Shown piece after piece: positions 12,874 through 24,988 of a DNA stretch of 64,000 nucleotides. The translations under genes and the position numbers were made by a program. The stretch's first letter is position 1, and every line of letters begins with the position of its first letter. Source of the DNA: Argentina anserina (taxonomy: Eukaryota; Streptophyta; Magnoliopsida; Rosales; Rosaceae); NCBI RefSeq assembly GCF_933775445.1, contig NC_065875.1, positions 6,275,001 through 6,339,000 on the forward strand, given 5' to 3'. Below the pieces are notes generated by a model that did not search any database, was not told the DNA's origin, and was given only the letters and a program-made list of their open reading frames with translations.

Positions 12874-12899
12874 CTTTTTATACGGGGCAGAAACCCTAA
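12874..12899 (-). promoter_or_regulatory. RPP3 promoter: TATA box and telo-box
   Basis: Reading the minus strand toward RPP3, a telo-box (AAACCCTAA on plus, 12891-12899) is followed by TATAAAAAG (12874-12882), about 77-85 bases before the ATG at 12797. Telo-boxes are typical of plant ribosomal-protein and ribosome-biogenesis promoters. The positions are seen directly; function is inferred. Confidence 0.6.
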
Positions 12900-13096
12900 T
12901 TCTGGCTATGGAAAAGACGTCTTTGGCCTTATTCTCTTCACGTTAATTACTCTCCGACTTGATCACGGTAATTAAATTGAAGGAAAGTAATTAATCCTCT
13001 GTTTTCTTACTTTTACTCGTAGGAATAAGATTAATAATTTCATATATTGATCGAGGTCTCCTACTTACCTAAAAAGGAATTTGCGATTTATATACT

Positions 13097-14892
13097 CTAC
13101 AATATGATAGATTTCACATGTAAAATTCCGGCAAGAAAATCTGCCAAATCCAACATGCACCAAAGTCTAAACTCTAAAGGGACGTTAGCAACACTTAAAA
13201 CAAGTAGGACCAATATGTTAAGTCTCTCAGAAATCAAACATAATAAGTCCCTCTTGCCTTCATCAACAAGAATTTCTTTGCAGTCAAACAACAATGGAAT
13301 GAGCAGGTATAAAAGACTAACATGGACTGGATGTTCATATTTGAGTTTGATCATGTAAAAGATCAACTCTCCTAGGATTACTAGCACTGAATAAACCTCT
13401 AGAACCCATGGCAACTTGCCCCAAACCAGATTTTCATCTTCATCAACCAAGTTGTTTCTCTTCAGTGACCTCTTTAGCTCTCAAATTGCAAGAGAAAAAG
13501 TAAAGAATGTCGTTGCTATTGCCCCATTCGTAATTTTAGGATTATGCTTATTTGCATGAAACTCCAACTAGCTGAGAAACACTTCCAAGCCAAACTTGAC
13601 TCTAAAAATCACTCAATCTACCTAATTTTGTTCCTCTCCAAGCTTCTCATTGTTATGGTCAATCTTCCCTTTGTCATTTTGAGCAGCTAGCTCTATGAAC
13701 TTTTTAATAGTAGTGTCCTTATCAACACCCTATTTTTGGACTTCAATTGTCAATTCATTCACTTGTTTCACCTTGTCTTCCATTTCATCCTTCAACTCTA
13801 CAATTTCCTTTTTAAATCCATTCTGAGCGACGTCCCTTTCCTCCACCTTTGCAATCGTATCCTTCAACTTATTCTCCAACCCTGCAATCTCATCCTTCTA
13901 GATATTCACAACAGTATTCATTTTATCCTTCATTTCCTTCAATTCTGCAATCACTTTCTTCTGGATATTAACAATCAATGTTTTAAAAGGCTAAGGCGTA
14001 GCTGAGGCATTCGAAAGAGCCTCCTCGTTGAGGCAAAAGGCGTAAGCCTTATGAATAAAATCTCTATTGTTGTGCATTCATTAGTCTTATACATATATAA
14101 TGATTTGTAACCAAAATAAACATGAGAAATTGTCATTCGTTTATAACAAATACATATCAAAACTATGCAATTCATCCAAAATCACATTGTATAACATAAA
14201 TCCATATATCAAAGTACTAACTAGTCTTGAGATATAAAAAAAAAACATTGTTTCAACTAACTTCAAGCTTCAAAATTGTCATCATCATTAATTAGACTAT
14301 CACCATCCAACACCTCCAACACCAACACCTCATCGAGGCTTACAGAGGTTGGGAGAAGAGTTAACGCAAGAAACAAAGACGATGAAGTCCTTTTAAAGTC
14401 TCAAAAAATCTTAAAACCCTAAACATGCATTGTTAAAAAAAATGTTGTCTATTCATAGAAAAACAATTTGAGCCTAGCAACGCCTAGGAAACCAGTGCTA
14501 AGGCATTTTTGCTTGCACCTTTATGCCTTTAGGTACGACGTTCTTTTAAAAAACATGTTCACAATGGAATTCAATTTATCCTTCACCTTCTCTAATCCTA
14601 CAATCTCATCCTTTTAGATATGCATAATGGTGTTCAGTTTATCCTTCACCTGCTCCAGTCCTGTAATCTCATCTTTTTAGATATTCACAATGATATCATT
14701 ATCCTCCACCAACTTTAAATTCTTACGCTCCAACCCACTCACAACGACTTTCTTCTCAAATCCAAGCCTTGAAACCTTATCTTGTAGCCTTTGGAACTCT
14801 ACTGGCATTTGAAGCTTCAATTTTTTTTCTGGAGAGCAATATATGAGTGTTAAAATTAGTATAATGTACATATGAAAAACATGAAAAATCAA
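13097..14892 (-). pseudogene. Coiled-coil protein pseudogene, split by a MITE
   Basis: The minus strand encodes a run of imperfect heptad-rich units of the pattern xKDEIxxLExxKDKxNTIVNI. They start with PVEFQRLQDKVSRLGFEKK near 14800 and continue after the MITE at 13979-14555 as far as KLGEEQN near 13622. Stops interrupt several units (for example the TAG between VVNI and KDEIAGLE near 13900, and another before GVDKDTT). A hydrophobic open frame at 13097-13450 may be the degraded C-terminal end. No catalytic domain is visible and I do not recognise the family. A second copy of part of this block lies at 57945-58069. It sits divergently from the plus-strand pseudogene at 15447 and may once have belonged to a similar gene. 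Confidence 0.55.
13979..14555. mobile_element. MITE-like element inserted in the coiled-coil pseudogene (family B)
   Basis: The block starts TGTTTTAAAAGGC and ends with the rough inverse of it (CTTTTAAAAAACA). It contains further inverted 'aaggcg/cgcct' motifs, and coiled-coil sequence continues on both sides. A shorter copy lies at 59779-60075. No clear target duplication was found, so the exact ends and superfamily are uncertain. Confidence 0.5.
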
Positions 14893-15446
14893 TACTAAAT
14901 TGTGAAGATTAACTCAAAGCGAAACAGAACTACTATAAAAGGTATTGACATGTGAATATAGTATATAATGCATATCTAAAAAATGAAAAAGCAGTATTCA
15001 ACGGTGAAAATCAACTTGAAGCGAAACAACAGTACTATACCATACATAAAATTGAAGAGAAGGTTCACTACAAATATAGACAGACCATGAAATAAAGTAC
15101 ACTTGTTTTCATAGCAACTCTTGACAAAGTAAACATAGAGAAATCATAATCTATATTGATAAGGATGAACTGTCCATTTCTTATACTCTTTAAGAGACTA
15201 TCAATTGCATAACTTAGTTTTAAATTCTATCTAGTGAAAGATAATCTTGAAGAACAATAGCATACAAAGACTATCATTTGTATACTAAATTTGGAAAAGT
15301 GCTCAATGCACATAAAAAATCTAAGGAAAGAAACACTAAATTCGAACAACTTTGCTGTTTTCATAAACAAAATCGTTACTCAAACAAATCTTCACAAATA
15401 CTAAAGTCTAATTCATTGAAAACTGAGTCGTACATGCTTCTAGCCG
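14893..15446. other. Spacer between divergent pseudogenes; no gene
   Basis: AT-rich sequence separating the two divergent pseudogene pieces. No promoter motif, RNA gene or repeat boundary can be supported. Confidence 0.4.
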
Positions 15447-15954
15447 ATGATTGAACAGTTCAAGTTGGACAACATTAGTATCAAACAAGTAACAAAGCAA
15501 GAGCAGGATCTTGAGTTCTTCCTTAGGCATTATGATGAGAACAATAACAAGCTGTTCAGGATTAGAGATGTTGAGCTACGAATAGAATCGACTACTGTTC
15601 AGAAGTTGTTCCATCTGCCTAGAGCAGGGCATGTGATTGAGGACTTGTCATCCATGTTGGGAAAAGTATCTAATTATTTCCCATTTGCTGATAAAGAGAC
15701 CATTAAATGAGTTTTGATGGCGGATGAACTGAAAAGAGAGTTGCGCAAGCCAAAGAAGAAGCATGGTGCATCAAAGATAACATCGTTGATAATGATGTAC
15801 TTGTTGACGGTCTTCTTCTTCTCCAAATCTTGCACTCATCTTGATCAGAAGCTCATATTGGTGTGTGAAGACTTGGTAGAAATTAACACATACAACTTGT
15901 CTTAGGTGGTCATCAATGCTTTACACAATGGAATCAAGAAGTATACACCGTTGA

Positions 15955-18232
15955 TGTCACAACCCTGAAATTTCAATTGATAAAAAAAAAATCGAATGAA
16001 GTCATGAAAACTCTAAAACAATCTCAAGTATAATGAAATCATCTTATAGCAACAGTGTATCGAAACTGAGTTCACAGTACGACTCAGTCGACTTGAATAA
16101 TACATAACCAGTTTATATTTCAAGTATTATAACAATTGGAAATGTAAAATTCACTCAATCCTCACCACAAACAGAAGAAAGAAATCTTCAACAATCTTCA
16201 GAGTAAGCCATCAGAATCTGCTAATCCCCACCTGCAGAACTATCCCCTACACCATTGAATTGGTGCACCGAGATTGTAAACACAAATCTGGTAAGTTTTT
16301 CAGCCCGTATGAGTAAATCAACATTATAACATACATCGCATACAAATGAAAAATAACTGATAATATTTAAAGGCAAGTGTGCTCATGAGACACTGGACAA
16401 CCCATCTGGTTGCCCAATATTATTTCAAAAATATGTGTACTCATGAGATATTGGGCAACCCATATGTTACCCAATATCATTTAAAAATATGGGTACTCAT
16501 GAGACCTTGACAACCTATCTGTTACCCCTCATGCAGTACACTGACAGACACTCGGTAACACATCTGGTTACCCAAAATCATTTAAAATATGGGTACTCAT
16601 GAGACCTAGGTACCCATATGTTACTTCTTATGCAGTACACCGACAGACACTGGGCAACCCATCTGCTACCCAATATCATTCAAAAACATGGGTACTAATG
16701 AGACCCAGGCAACCCATCTGTTACGCCTCATGCAGTACACCGGCTGACAGACTAGAGCTCTAACTGATCGTAACCGACACCCGGCAAGGCTTGGTTCCGA
16801 TTTAATGTCAAAAACGTCCGAAGACCAGAAAACGTTTTAACAAAACTCAATGTTAAAACCACGTACAATATAACAATCAACACATATTTATGTACACAAC
16901 CAAGTGACTCTTGTACAACAATATAAATATAGTCACCACAATATAATCTCATATTTGAATTAAAAACCGTAACATTATATAATATAACAACTCATATATA
17001 TGTATCGTATTTACCATTTTTGTACACATACACAACCCACTATATTATATAGATGTCACAATTCACTCTTTTAAGAAATCGTAAATATGAGTTACCGCCA
17101 AGGGTAGACTTCTCATAGTGAGATTTACTCACTTTATTTCCTACGTGCAACTTCAACGACACCGAGGGTGATTCCCTCAATTGTTTCGTCGGTCACCTTA
17201 TAGCATAACAATGTGCTTAGAAAACGATACGTAAAATCACATGCGATGATTCATTACAGCTGATCAACTGCGCGTGAGCTTGCTTGCGGCCACAAATTCC
17301 ACCCCTCTTCCCCCCTGTTTCCTTCTATGGCCTAAAGCTGTCTCTCCGCCGCCCCACTTCCCCCCACGCGCTGCCACAGACGGCGGCACGCGCACTACGC
17401 CCACCTCCGCCCAAACTTCCTCAAATCCACAAACATCCAACAATAAAAATGTAGATCACAAGGAGGGAAACACACTTGTACCTGCGTCGCAACCCAGATT
17501 GCCAGAAAATGGTTGGAAAGTCGCCGGAAAGCTTCGGCAGCTCCAAGCTTGTCTCCGTTGTTAAAACCTCCGATTTTGAGCTCCAAATTAATGATAAATC
17601 CAGCTAGGATATCGAAATCAAGAAGATATGGTTCGGAACTCACCAGCGACAAAGCTTGAATCGGCGACAGAAGTTGCAGAAATCTTCGATCGTCGGTGTG
17701 GCTTCTCGGTGGTGATGGGGGTGCGTCACCTCCACGGGTTGGAGCAGCAGGTCGTGCGCTCCTTGTGAGTCCGGCAGTGAAGGCCACGGTGGCCGGAGGT
17801 GGGAGATCGGCAATGGTGAATTTGATGAAGGAGGGTCGAGGGAGGGAGAGAGAGCTGCCGGGGGGGGGGGGGTTTGTTTTGGGAAATTAAGTTTTCCCCA
17901 AAAAATTCCTTTCATACATTTCTGAATTTGGAAACCAACTTCTGTTGATAATAATTTTCACATATGACGTCTGATTAAGGTGTGTCACATGTCCACGAAC
18001 TCGTATCAACAACCTCTACAATTTCTGTGAAGGAAGTTTTAGGAGATGAGTGACATAATAAAAGTCGACTCTTGAGCCAAAGAAACGTAACGTTTTTTAA
18101 CTTAAATTTCCGAAATCAGTTTCGTTTCGCAAGATATAGACGAGAAGGCGTAAAAATGCGATTTCTCAAATTACCAAGCTTAATAATCTACAAAAATTAT
18201 ATGAATTAATCTTGAAAATTCCGGGTATTACA
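15955..18232 (-). mobile_element. Solo LTR (gypsy-like), 2278 bp, TSD gttga
   Basis: On the minus strand the unit begins TGTAATACCCGGAATTTTC and ends CAGGGTTGTGACA, with TG..CA ends. The target duplication 'gttga' is exact at 15950-15954 and 18233-18237. No internal retrotransposon genes are present, so this is a solo LTR left by LTR-LTR recombination. Its termini resemble those of the 22188 and 51948 LTRs (TGTAATAACCCG...), suggesting a related family; placement in Ty3/gypsy is inference. It contains a tandem hairpin array (16376-16750) and a 13-base G run (17860-17872). Confidence 0.8.
16376..16750. repeat. Tandem imperfect repeats with palindromic units inside the solo LTR
   Basis: Four or more units of roughly 60-120 bp repeat 'gggtactcatgagac', '(t)gggcaacccatctg(t)tac-cc' and 'catgcagtacacygacagacac'. 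One unit (16447-16478) is a near-perfect palindrome: its arms gatattgggcaac and gttacccaatatc pair across a 6-base centre. Confidence 0.7.
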
Positions 18233-18440
18233 GTTGAGGTCGCAAATTTACAATGGATGTACAACATTGATACTTTACTGGTTCCTTGAGCACACAAGGG
18301 TGAGGGGAAGGATATCAGGGAGAGAGAACTTCAGACCAACCTTTGGGCTTTGGAATATAAGGGAGATTCTCTCTGCCGAAGAATGGAAGAAAAACCCTAC
18401 CTTGAACAGAAATTATAAGCTATGTTACAGAAGAAGCTAG

Positions 18441-18978
<538 letters not shown>

Positions 18979-21223
18979 GAGCATCTCCAACAACTTCTTT
19001 TAAAATTTTCTATTATAGAGGATGAAAACACCAAATCTCTAAAAAAAAATAGGCGTCAACTCTAACAACTCCTCTATTCTACTGTATAAAATTAAATACA
19101 AATATGTATAATTAAATGAAAATTGATAGATCGTTAATTAAAACGTCTATAATAAACCCTGTAAAACATCATCGTTAGTATAGAATAAGCAAAGATCGTT
19201 CATTCCGGGGAATTGAAGGGAACTCTAAAATTTTAATGTTAACAAATAATAGGGGTTTGAGATTGATTATTAACTACTAAAATAAAACCTAAATTACTAT
19301 TTACATGATCAACTTCTCTTTAACAAACTTAAACCAAATTTACCACTGCACCACATAATTACAAGTTCGAACCTATCATGCATTCTAAATCGACCAATTA
19401 CATTCTTTTTAGACACCAATACAATTAGAGCCTTAGGGGATCATCTAATCATGCAAGATTCCAATTAACATTTAGATTGACTTAGGTCATAATCTAAATT
19501 TGCATGCAATCGAGTTCAATAACACTTCGAGTAGAAATCAAACAAGATTACATTTAAGCACCAAATCTTTGTTAGAGACATGTTTCATGTATGGCGTCAC
19601 CCACCATGGTTTTACATGTAAATTTTCAGAATTTTTACCACTTTTAATCAACACAAAACCGAACCTACTTAGGGCATGATTCGATTTGTGTCAATATGGT
19701 TGATGAATCCAGCACTCAAATACAATCTTAGGGACTGCATCCAAGCACTAAATTCATATGCACATATCTAAAATTTATCTAAAAGTATGAGAAAGATGAT
19801 TAGAACACAACAATAGAAATACAAACTCAATAATTATAGGAAACCATCAATTCGACAACGATAAAAAAATCCAATAAAACAATCTGAAAATTTCGATTCT
19901 TAATACAAAACAAGAATCTCACACAAACATCATATTACAATCTTCATAGACAAAGTATTGTAGAAAATCAAAAACGAACAAACCCATGGAGATGAGTTGT
20001 GAGAATCACACGTTGTAGGAACCTTGGAGGTGTGTCTTTAATGGTGATTTCGGTGGAGATGGAATTGTATATGGGGGAAAACGGCTTGCTGTTTTGGTGA
20101 AGGATGTTTGAGGTAGTAGTTTGGTAGAGTTTTAGCTCTTGAATGTAAAAGATAATTGATATTATTTGAGAGGTGAAGCCATGTATATATAGAGTAAAGA
20201 GGGAGGGTAGGCTTGGTTTGAACTTGCCTCTTTCTTCCTATTATAATGTCATGTTTTAATCCCTTAAATCATGCCATGCTTTATTCCCTAAATCATGTCA
20301 TGTTTTATTCCTTAAATCATGCCATATTTTATTCTTTTAATGATCATCTTCTAGCTTTTAGGTTACATATGCATGGCTCCATCTCTCTTCTTTTTACTTA
20401 ATTAAACTTCACATTTATTTCTTCCTTCTTCTTTTCTTTTTCCCACGGCAATGACTCAATCTCTTAATTCTCTCCACTTTTTTTATCTCTTCTATTTAAT
20501 TGTTGCATGACTTGTTGATGATAGGACTCCATGTGCATGAGTTCTCCTTGTTTTCCTCTAGTATTATCTCTTAAATCCAATCTGAAAATAAGAAAATAAA
20601 ATCATGAGTAAGAGATAATTAGTTTCGAAACCTAACAAGGATTTCTAGTGCAAGAAGGACTCTCAAAATATCGTCAATGTGACCAAAATGTAGAAATATG
20701 AAGACTCCTAATCCAACTAGGTTTTCTAGTCCTACTCAAACTAGGACTCTAGACCAATTTTGCGTTTGTAACTTATGTAAGTACAAAAATGCATCCAATA
20801 CCGCCCAAGACTCTTACTACAACTCAATGACTCAATAGTATAACAATAAAGGCTAAGTAAAGTACAAATGGGGTAAAAGCATGTTAAGAACATCACACAA
20901 AGTACTCCTATCAAAAATCAAATTGAATCTCATAATGCCATAATTTATACCAAGACCAAAGAAGGAGTGATAAATCATTCCCTTTTTTGGGTTATTTTTT
21001 AGGATGAAGATTGAACTTTTTTTGGTAAAAAATAAAGTTTTAGAGATTGTTTTCAAAATTATATAGGTTTTGAAAATTCTACGAATATAAAGATTATGTT
21101 TCTCTCTCCTCTCACTTTCTCTATTATAGATGACGGTTTAGATGAGTTGTTTGAGCTCAATATTGATGTTTTTCCTCTATAATAGAGATTATTTGGGTTT
21201 TAGAGGAGCTGTTGGAAATGCTC
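18979..21223. mobile_element. PIF/Harbinger-like MITE (split by a solo LTR)
   Basis: The terminal inverted repeats begin GAGCATCTCCAACAACTTC on the left and GAGCATTTCCAACAGCTCC on the right (reverse complement), and both run on to a shared 'ctattatagagga'. The 3-bp target duplication 'taa' is at 18976-18978 and 21224-21226. The GAGCATCTCCAACA terminus with a TWA duplication fits PIF/Harbinger MITEs. Without the nested LTR (19124-20913) and its duplicated site, the element is about 450 bp. Confidence 0.8.
19124..20913 (-). mobile_element. Solo LTR, 1790 bp, nested in the MITE, TSD aaaat
   Basis: Begins TGATAGATCG and ends CTCCTATCA (TG..CA), with the exact duplication 'aaaat' at 19119-19123 and 20914-20918. 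Its right third matches the LTR at 1-575. A TATATATAGAG motif near 20185 is a plausible LTR promoter. The minus orientation is assumed because the terminus TGATAGGAG resembles an LTR start. No internal coding region remains. Confidence 0.75.
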
Positions 21224-21226
21224 TAA

Positions 21227-21993
21227 CACATCAAGGAATTAGATTTAATGTGAGTACCATCTCCTCATCAGGAATAGATTCCTAAAAAACCCCCTAACTT
21301 AATACCCAAGGGGGGAAGTGGGTATCAGAATCAATTCCTTCATCAGTTCGGGTATCAATTTTTGTTACCAAACCTACCCTAATGTAATTAAAAATATTTC
21401 TAAATTATCCAATCCAAATTGAGAATATATATATGAATAGTATTGTTAAAACATAATAAACAACCACATATATTCTACAGAATACTTAATATCACTTCTT
21501 CTCTTTCTCTAATAATAATCTCCAATTTTGTTCTTTTATTTACATATTATATGATCGATAGGTGAAATATAGTTAGAATTAGATTTGTCTTATTGGGTGC
21601 TAAAGGAAATAAAAATTGGTGTAGTGACCTTTATATGTCATTTACTAGTAAAAATTCATGTAGCATAGTAGCACTATTGGTAAGTAGAAGAAATACAAGA
21701 CTTCATATATAGGGGTATTGTAGTAATCAAATTAATTTAAATTCGGATTCTGATAGTACGTAAACAATATTAATTGTAATTAGTATTGTTTATGTTTTTA
21801 ATTCCATGTTATAAGTAAATAATTCAAGAAAATTAAAATCTCCACATCCAAATCTATTATGTCTCCTATTCCTAATAAGTTCCATTACAAGTTAGTAAAC
21901 GTGCCAAAAATGAAACAAAACAGAGAAGAGAAATTGTGTAAGCCTCACTGAATATTAAGTAAGAAATCAAAGAAACTTGAAGAACAAGGTGAG

Positions 21994-22039
<46 letters not shown>

Positions 22040-22187
22040 TCCGGTTTATAGGGGGAATGAGAAGTTGATAAAATTAGTCCATTTCCTTATGTGTGACCAG
22101 TTGGCCTTTTTGTCCCATTGTGTTACCATCTATTATCTTACCTGAATCATTTTGCATGCATGCGTCTCTCTCCTAAGTAAGTCGTAA
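21227..22187. other. Intergenic AT-rich spacer with a short GA repeat
   Basis: No gene. A (GA)n tract at about 22000-22038 is preceded by 'gaaatcaaagaaacttgaag', similar to the flank of the 18745 AG tract. This suggests two diverged copies of one segment on either side of the nested MITE. Confidence 0.4.
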
Positions 22188-24591
22188 TGTAATAACCCGA
22201 ATTTCGGTTTTCATTTCTTGTAATTTCATGGAGATTAATGAAATGATATTTTGGTTATATCCATATTCTACAACTTCTAAATAGCTTTCGTTCAAAGTAG
22301 AATTGTGTTCGTAAATCAAAACGTGTGATTCGATTAAATTCAATTGACTCAAGAGTTGACTTTTGATCCGTCACTCGTTTTCGAAAACTTCATTCACGAA
22401 AATTGATACGAGTTCGTAGACACGCGACACGCTTTGATCAGAAGCCGCATAAGTGAGATATTTTTATTTGGAGTCTGACTTGGAAGAGGTATAAATACAG
22501 GGGGTGAAATTTGGAAACTAAAAATTAGATGTTTCATTTGGTTTCAGCCGAGTCTCTCTCCTCCTCCTAAAACTCCCACCGCCTCTTTTCTTCATCAAAT
22601 CCCAGATTTCATTCTTTCCCCCGATTCCTCATTTCTAGCCACCATAGCCTTCGCCACTGGATACATTGGCACCACGCCAACGTCTCTTTCAACATACCCA
22701 AGAATATCATTGCGCCACCACTTGTGTCAGGAGCTACAACGCCTAGCAGATCCGGCAGTGAACAACACCGTCGTTGCAGGCTGCTGTGTCGCCGGCAGGA
22801 GGGAGCTTGGGGTCTTGCTTACTTCGTCCTTGAAATTGCATAAGGTTGAGTGAGGAGCTGGGTAACATTTCTGTGCCACAGCTGCAGTTCGGCAAGGGAG
22901 GTGACAGAAGCCTTCCGGCGGCCCAACTGTAATCTTGACCGTTATTTTGAGTAAGGAATTCCATCTTATCATTTGGTTGCTGTTGAGTTTGAGTTGGTGG
23001 AGGTTTGTGAGTGTTTTAATTAGTTAAGTTTTGGGTAGTTCCAAAAGTAGAGTCGTTGTTAAGGTGAGATGTGGGTTTCGTTTTGGAATGGAAGTTCCAA
23101 TGTCAAGTTTAATTGACACGTTAGGGTGGTTAAGGAGTTTAGGATGGTGTAAGGGAGTTTGGCTTGTGTTTGACTTTAGGATCTAAGTGAGGGTCCTAAG
23201 GAGGTTGAGAATTCTTGTGAGTCGATTTTACTCTATTCGTTTATTACTAAGTGAGGCTTTTGTCACTTAGGTGATTGAAGGAGAAAAACGAGTAAATTTC
23301 ACGTGACGTGGTGAGAAGTTGCAAGCGGAGTTAAGGTAAATAAACCTCACGTTTGTCTAGTTATTTTTGGCGGTAACTAGACGTGTGAACTTACATTTTA
23401 TATATTTTTACTTATTGTGTGATTGAAATATAAATATGTATATATTTGATGATTTATATACTTATATCTAAATGGTAATAGGATATGCATATATTTATCA
23501 CTAAGTATATAAAGTTACTATATTTGCGAAATATATTATGTATTTTTAGTTGGTTTTCATTGAATTGTGGAGAATGAGACCGAAGAGGAATAAAATATAC
23601 CTCTCGGTAATTTAGATGGAATACTTGTATAGTCAAAGTGCTTATATGTTGTGTAGCCGGAAGGAAAGAAAATGTACATTCCGGCGTTATTATATTGTGT
23701 GGCCGGGAGGGAAGAAAATGTACCTTCCCGCCTTATTGATTTATATTGTTGTTTTGTGGTTATCAGAATGGAAGAAAATGTACCTTCCGGTATGATTGTT
23801 GTGTGCGTGGCTTTGTGGGTTGTGGTATTGTGTTTGTGGCGGCCCTTTTGAGACAAGATTTTGTGTGAGTTGTTCTGCCTTATTGGCGAAAGAAAATGAA
23901 TACATATGATTTAGCTTTAGTGGTGGCCCAAGTGAAAAAATGTATTTCAATGTTCTGCCTTTGTGGCGGCCTTACTGGCGTAGGCATATGTCAGAACCAC
24001 TCCTTGGCCAGTTGTGGGGATGATCATCTAGAGCTCTAGTATTATTACCAATCTTCTGGGTGTGATTTGAGGCCGCATTAACCCAGAATGTTTTGCATGT
24101 ATTGCGATATGATTGTGAATTGTGATTATACTTGTATTGCGATATGTGGCGTTTGTTGTGACATTGATTGCGAGTTTGACGTTGTTAGTGTTGTGATGAT
24201 AATGTTATTTTATATATATTTCTAAGTTACGAAATATGTTACATTATCCTTGAGTATTTCTTTTAGTTTACTCATACCAACTTTATAGCTGATCAAGTTT
24301 GTGTTTACAATCATGGTGTACCATTATTGGTGCAGGGAGTAGTATTGCAGGTACTTCGCTGTAGTAGAGGTGGAAGGAGTGAGCAGCGTAACAACAGAGT
24401 GTTGTTTTCACTTCTGTTCATTTTCCTATTTTACTGTGTAATTACGTTTTGCTACAGTTTGCAATTTAAGTGTAGTTAAACTTGGAAAAAATATTCAACT
24501 GATGTAACGTAATTTTATTTATTGAAGTTATATTAGAGTGTTAGCATCCATAAATTCGAAATTTTACTGTTTTGAATTTAGGGATGTTACA
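22188..24591 (+). mobile_element. Solo LTR (gypsy-like), 2404 bp, TSD cgtaa
   Basis: Begins TGTAATAACCCGAATTTCGG and ends TTTAGGGATGTTACA. An exact 5-bp duplication, 'cgtaa', lies at 22183-22187 and 24592-24596. A second copy is at 51948-54166. No gag or pol sequence is inside, so it is a solo LTR. Shared blocks include the hairpin array at 23579-23795, a 'ttactcataccaa' block and 'gtgtaccattattggtgcagggagtagta' near the 3' end. The orientation given follows the TGTAATAACCCG start. Confidence 0.85.
23579..23795. repeat. Array of four short hairpin units inside the solo LTR
   Basis: Units of about 55-60 bp share the core 'gaagaaaatgtac' flanked by complementary arms: accgaagagg/cctctcggt (23579-23608), gccggaa/ttccggc (23656-23685), cgggagg/ccttcccg (about 23704-23730) and ggaag/cttcc (about 23770-23788). 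Arm sequences change between units while most pairing is kept. Confidence 0.65.
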
Positions 24592-24672
24592 CGTAATCTA
24601 TCGATCGCTACTAAGAGTCGTTATAGCTACAGCCGTCATTTATGTCACAAGGAAAACTTGTTTACCAACTAT

Positions 24673-24978
24673 AAGAGCTTCTCGTCTATGGATGTTCGCA
24701 CGGTGCAGATTTGACGATTCCGGCCACCGGCGAGGCGCAACAACGGCGCCGACCAGCATAGCCGCACTCCCCTCCTCCCGGCATTCATGTCTGTGCCAAC
24801 CGGAATCTCGAAATTTCAAATTTCTGGGCACCGTGCAGAGATTTTGAGATTTCGGCCGCCATAGGCCGGCGCTGCAGCTCCCGGCCGGCACAGACAGGAG
24901 CGCCGGGAGGAAGGGAGTGCGGCTGTGCTAGTCGGCGCGTCGCTGTACGGTGAGGACGTCCGCAGCTGAGAAATTTTG
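24673..24978. mobile_element. MULE-like fold-back MITE with 10-bp direct flanks
   Basis: A 306-bp GC-rich element that is almost one long imperfect inverted repeat. Outer arms pair TTCTCGTCTATGGATGT with TTCTCAGCTGCGGACGT; inner arms pair 'gccgcactcccctcctcccgg' with 'ccgggaggaagggagtgcggc', and 'gtctgtgcc' with 'ggcacagac'. The direct repeat 'taccaactat' lies at 24663-24672 and 24979-24988. Long terminal repeats plus a 9-10 bp duplication fit Mutator-like elements. It makes meaningless open frames on both strands. Confidence 0.75.
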
Positions 24979-24988
24979 TACCAACTAT

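Larger units (their letters stand above)
15447..18440 (+). pseudogene. Unknown plant gene fragment interrupted by a solo LTR
   Basis: Two coding pieces, 15447-15954 and 18233-18440, join in the same frame once the 2.28-kb LTR and one copy of its 5-bp duplication are disregarded. The first piece opens MIEQFKLDNISIKQVTKQEQ and includes RDVELRIESTTVQKLFHLP; the second includes YNGCTTLILYWFLEHT and ends at TAG 18438-18440. TGA (15708-15710) and TAG (15903-15905) interrupt the first piece unless they lie in unrecognised introns. The 'threshold, LFHLP, then GC-hydrophobic-FLEH' pattern loosely resembles plant mobile-domain or DUF1985-type proteins that accompany transposons and coiled-coil tails. 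That is only a resemblance, and I cannot assign a function. Confidence 0.5.

Noticed and set aside
16376..16750. CRISPR-like regular repeats
   Set aside because: This is a plant genome, units are degenerate and lack unique equal-length spacers, and the block lies inside an LTR.
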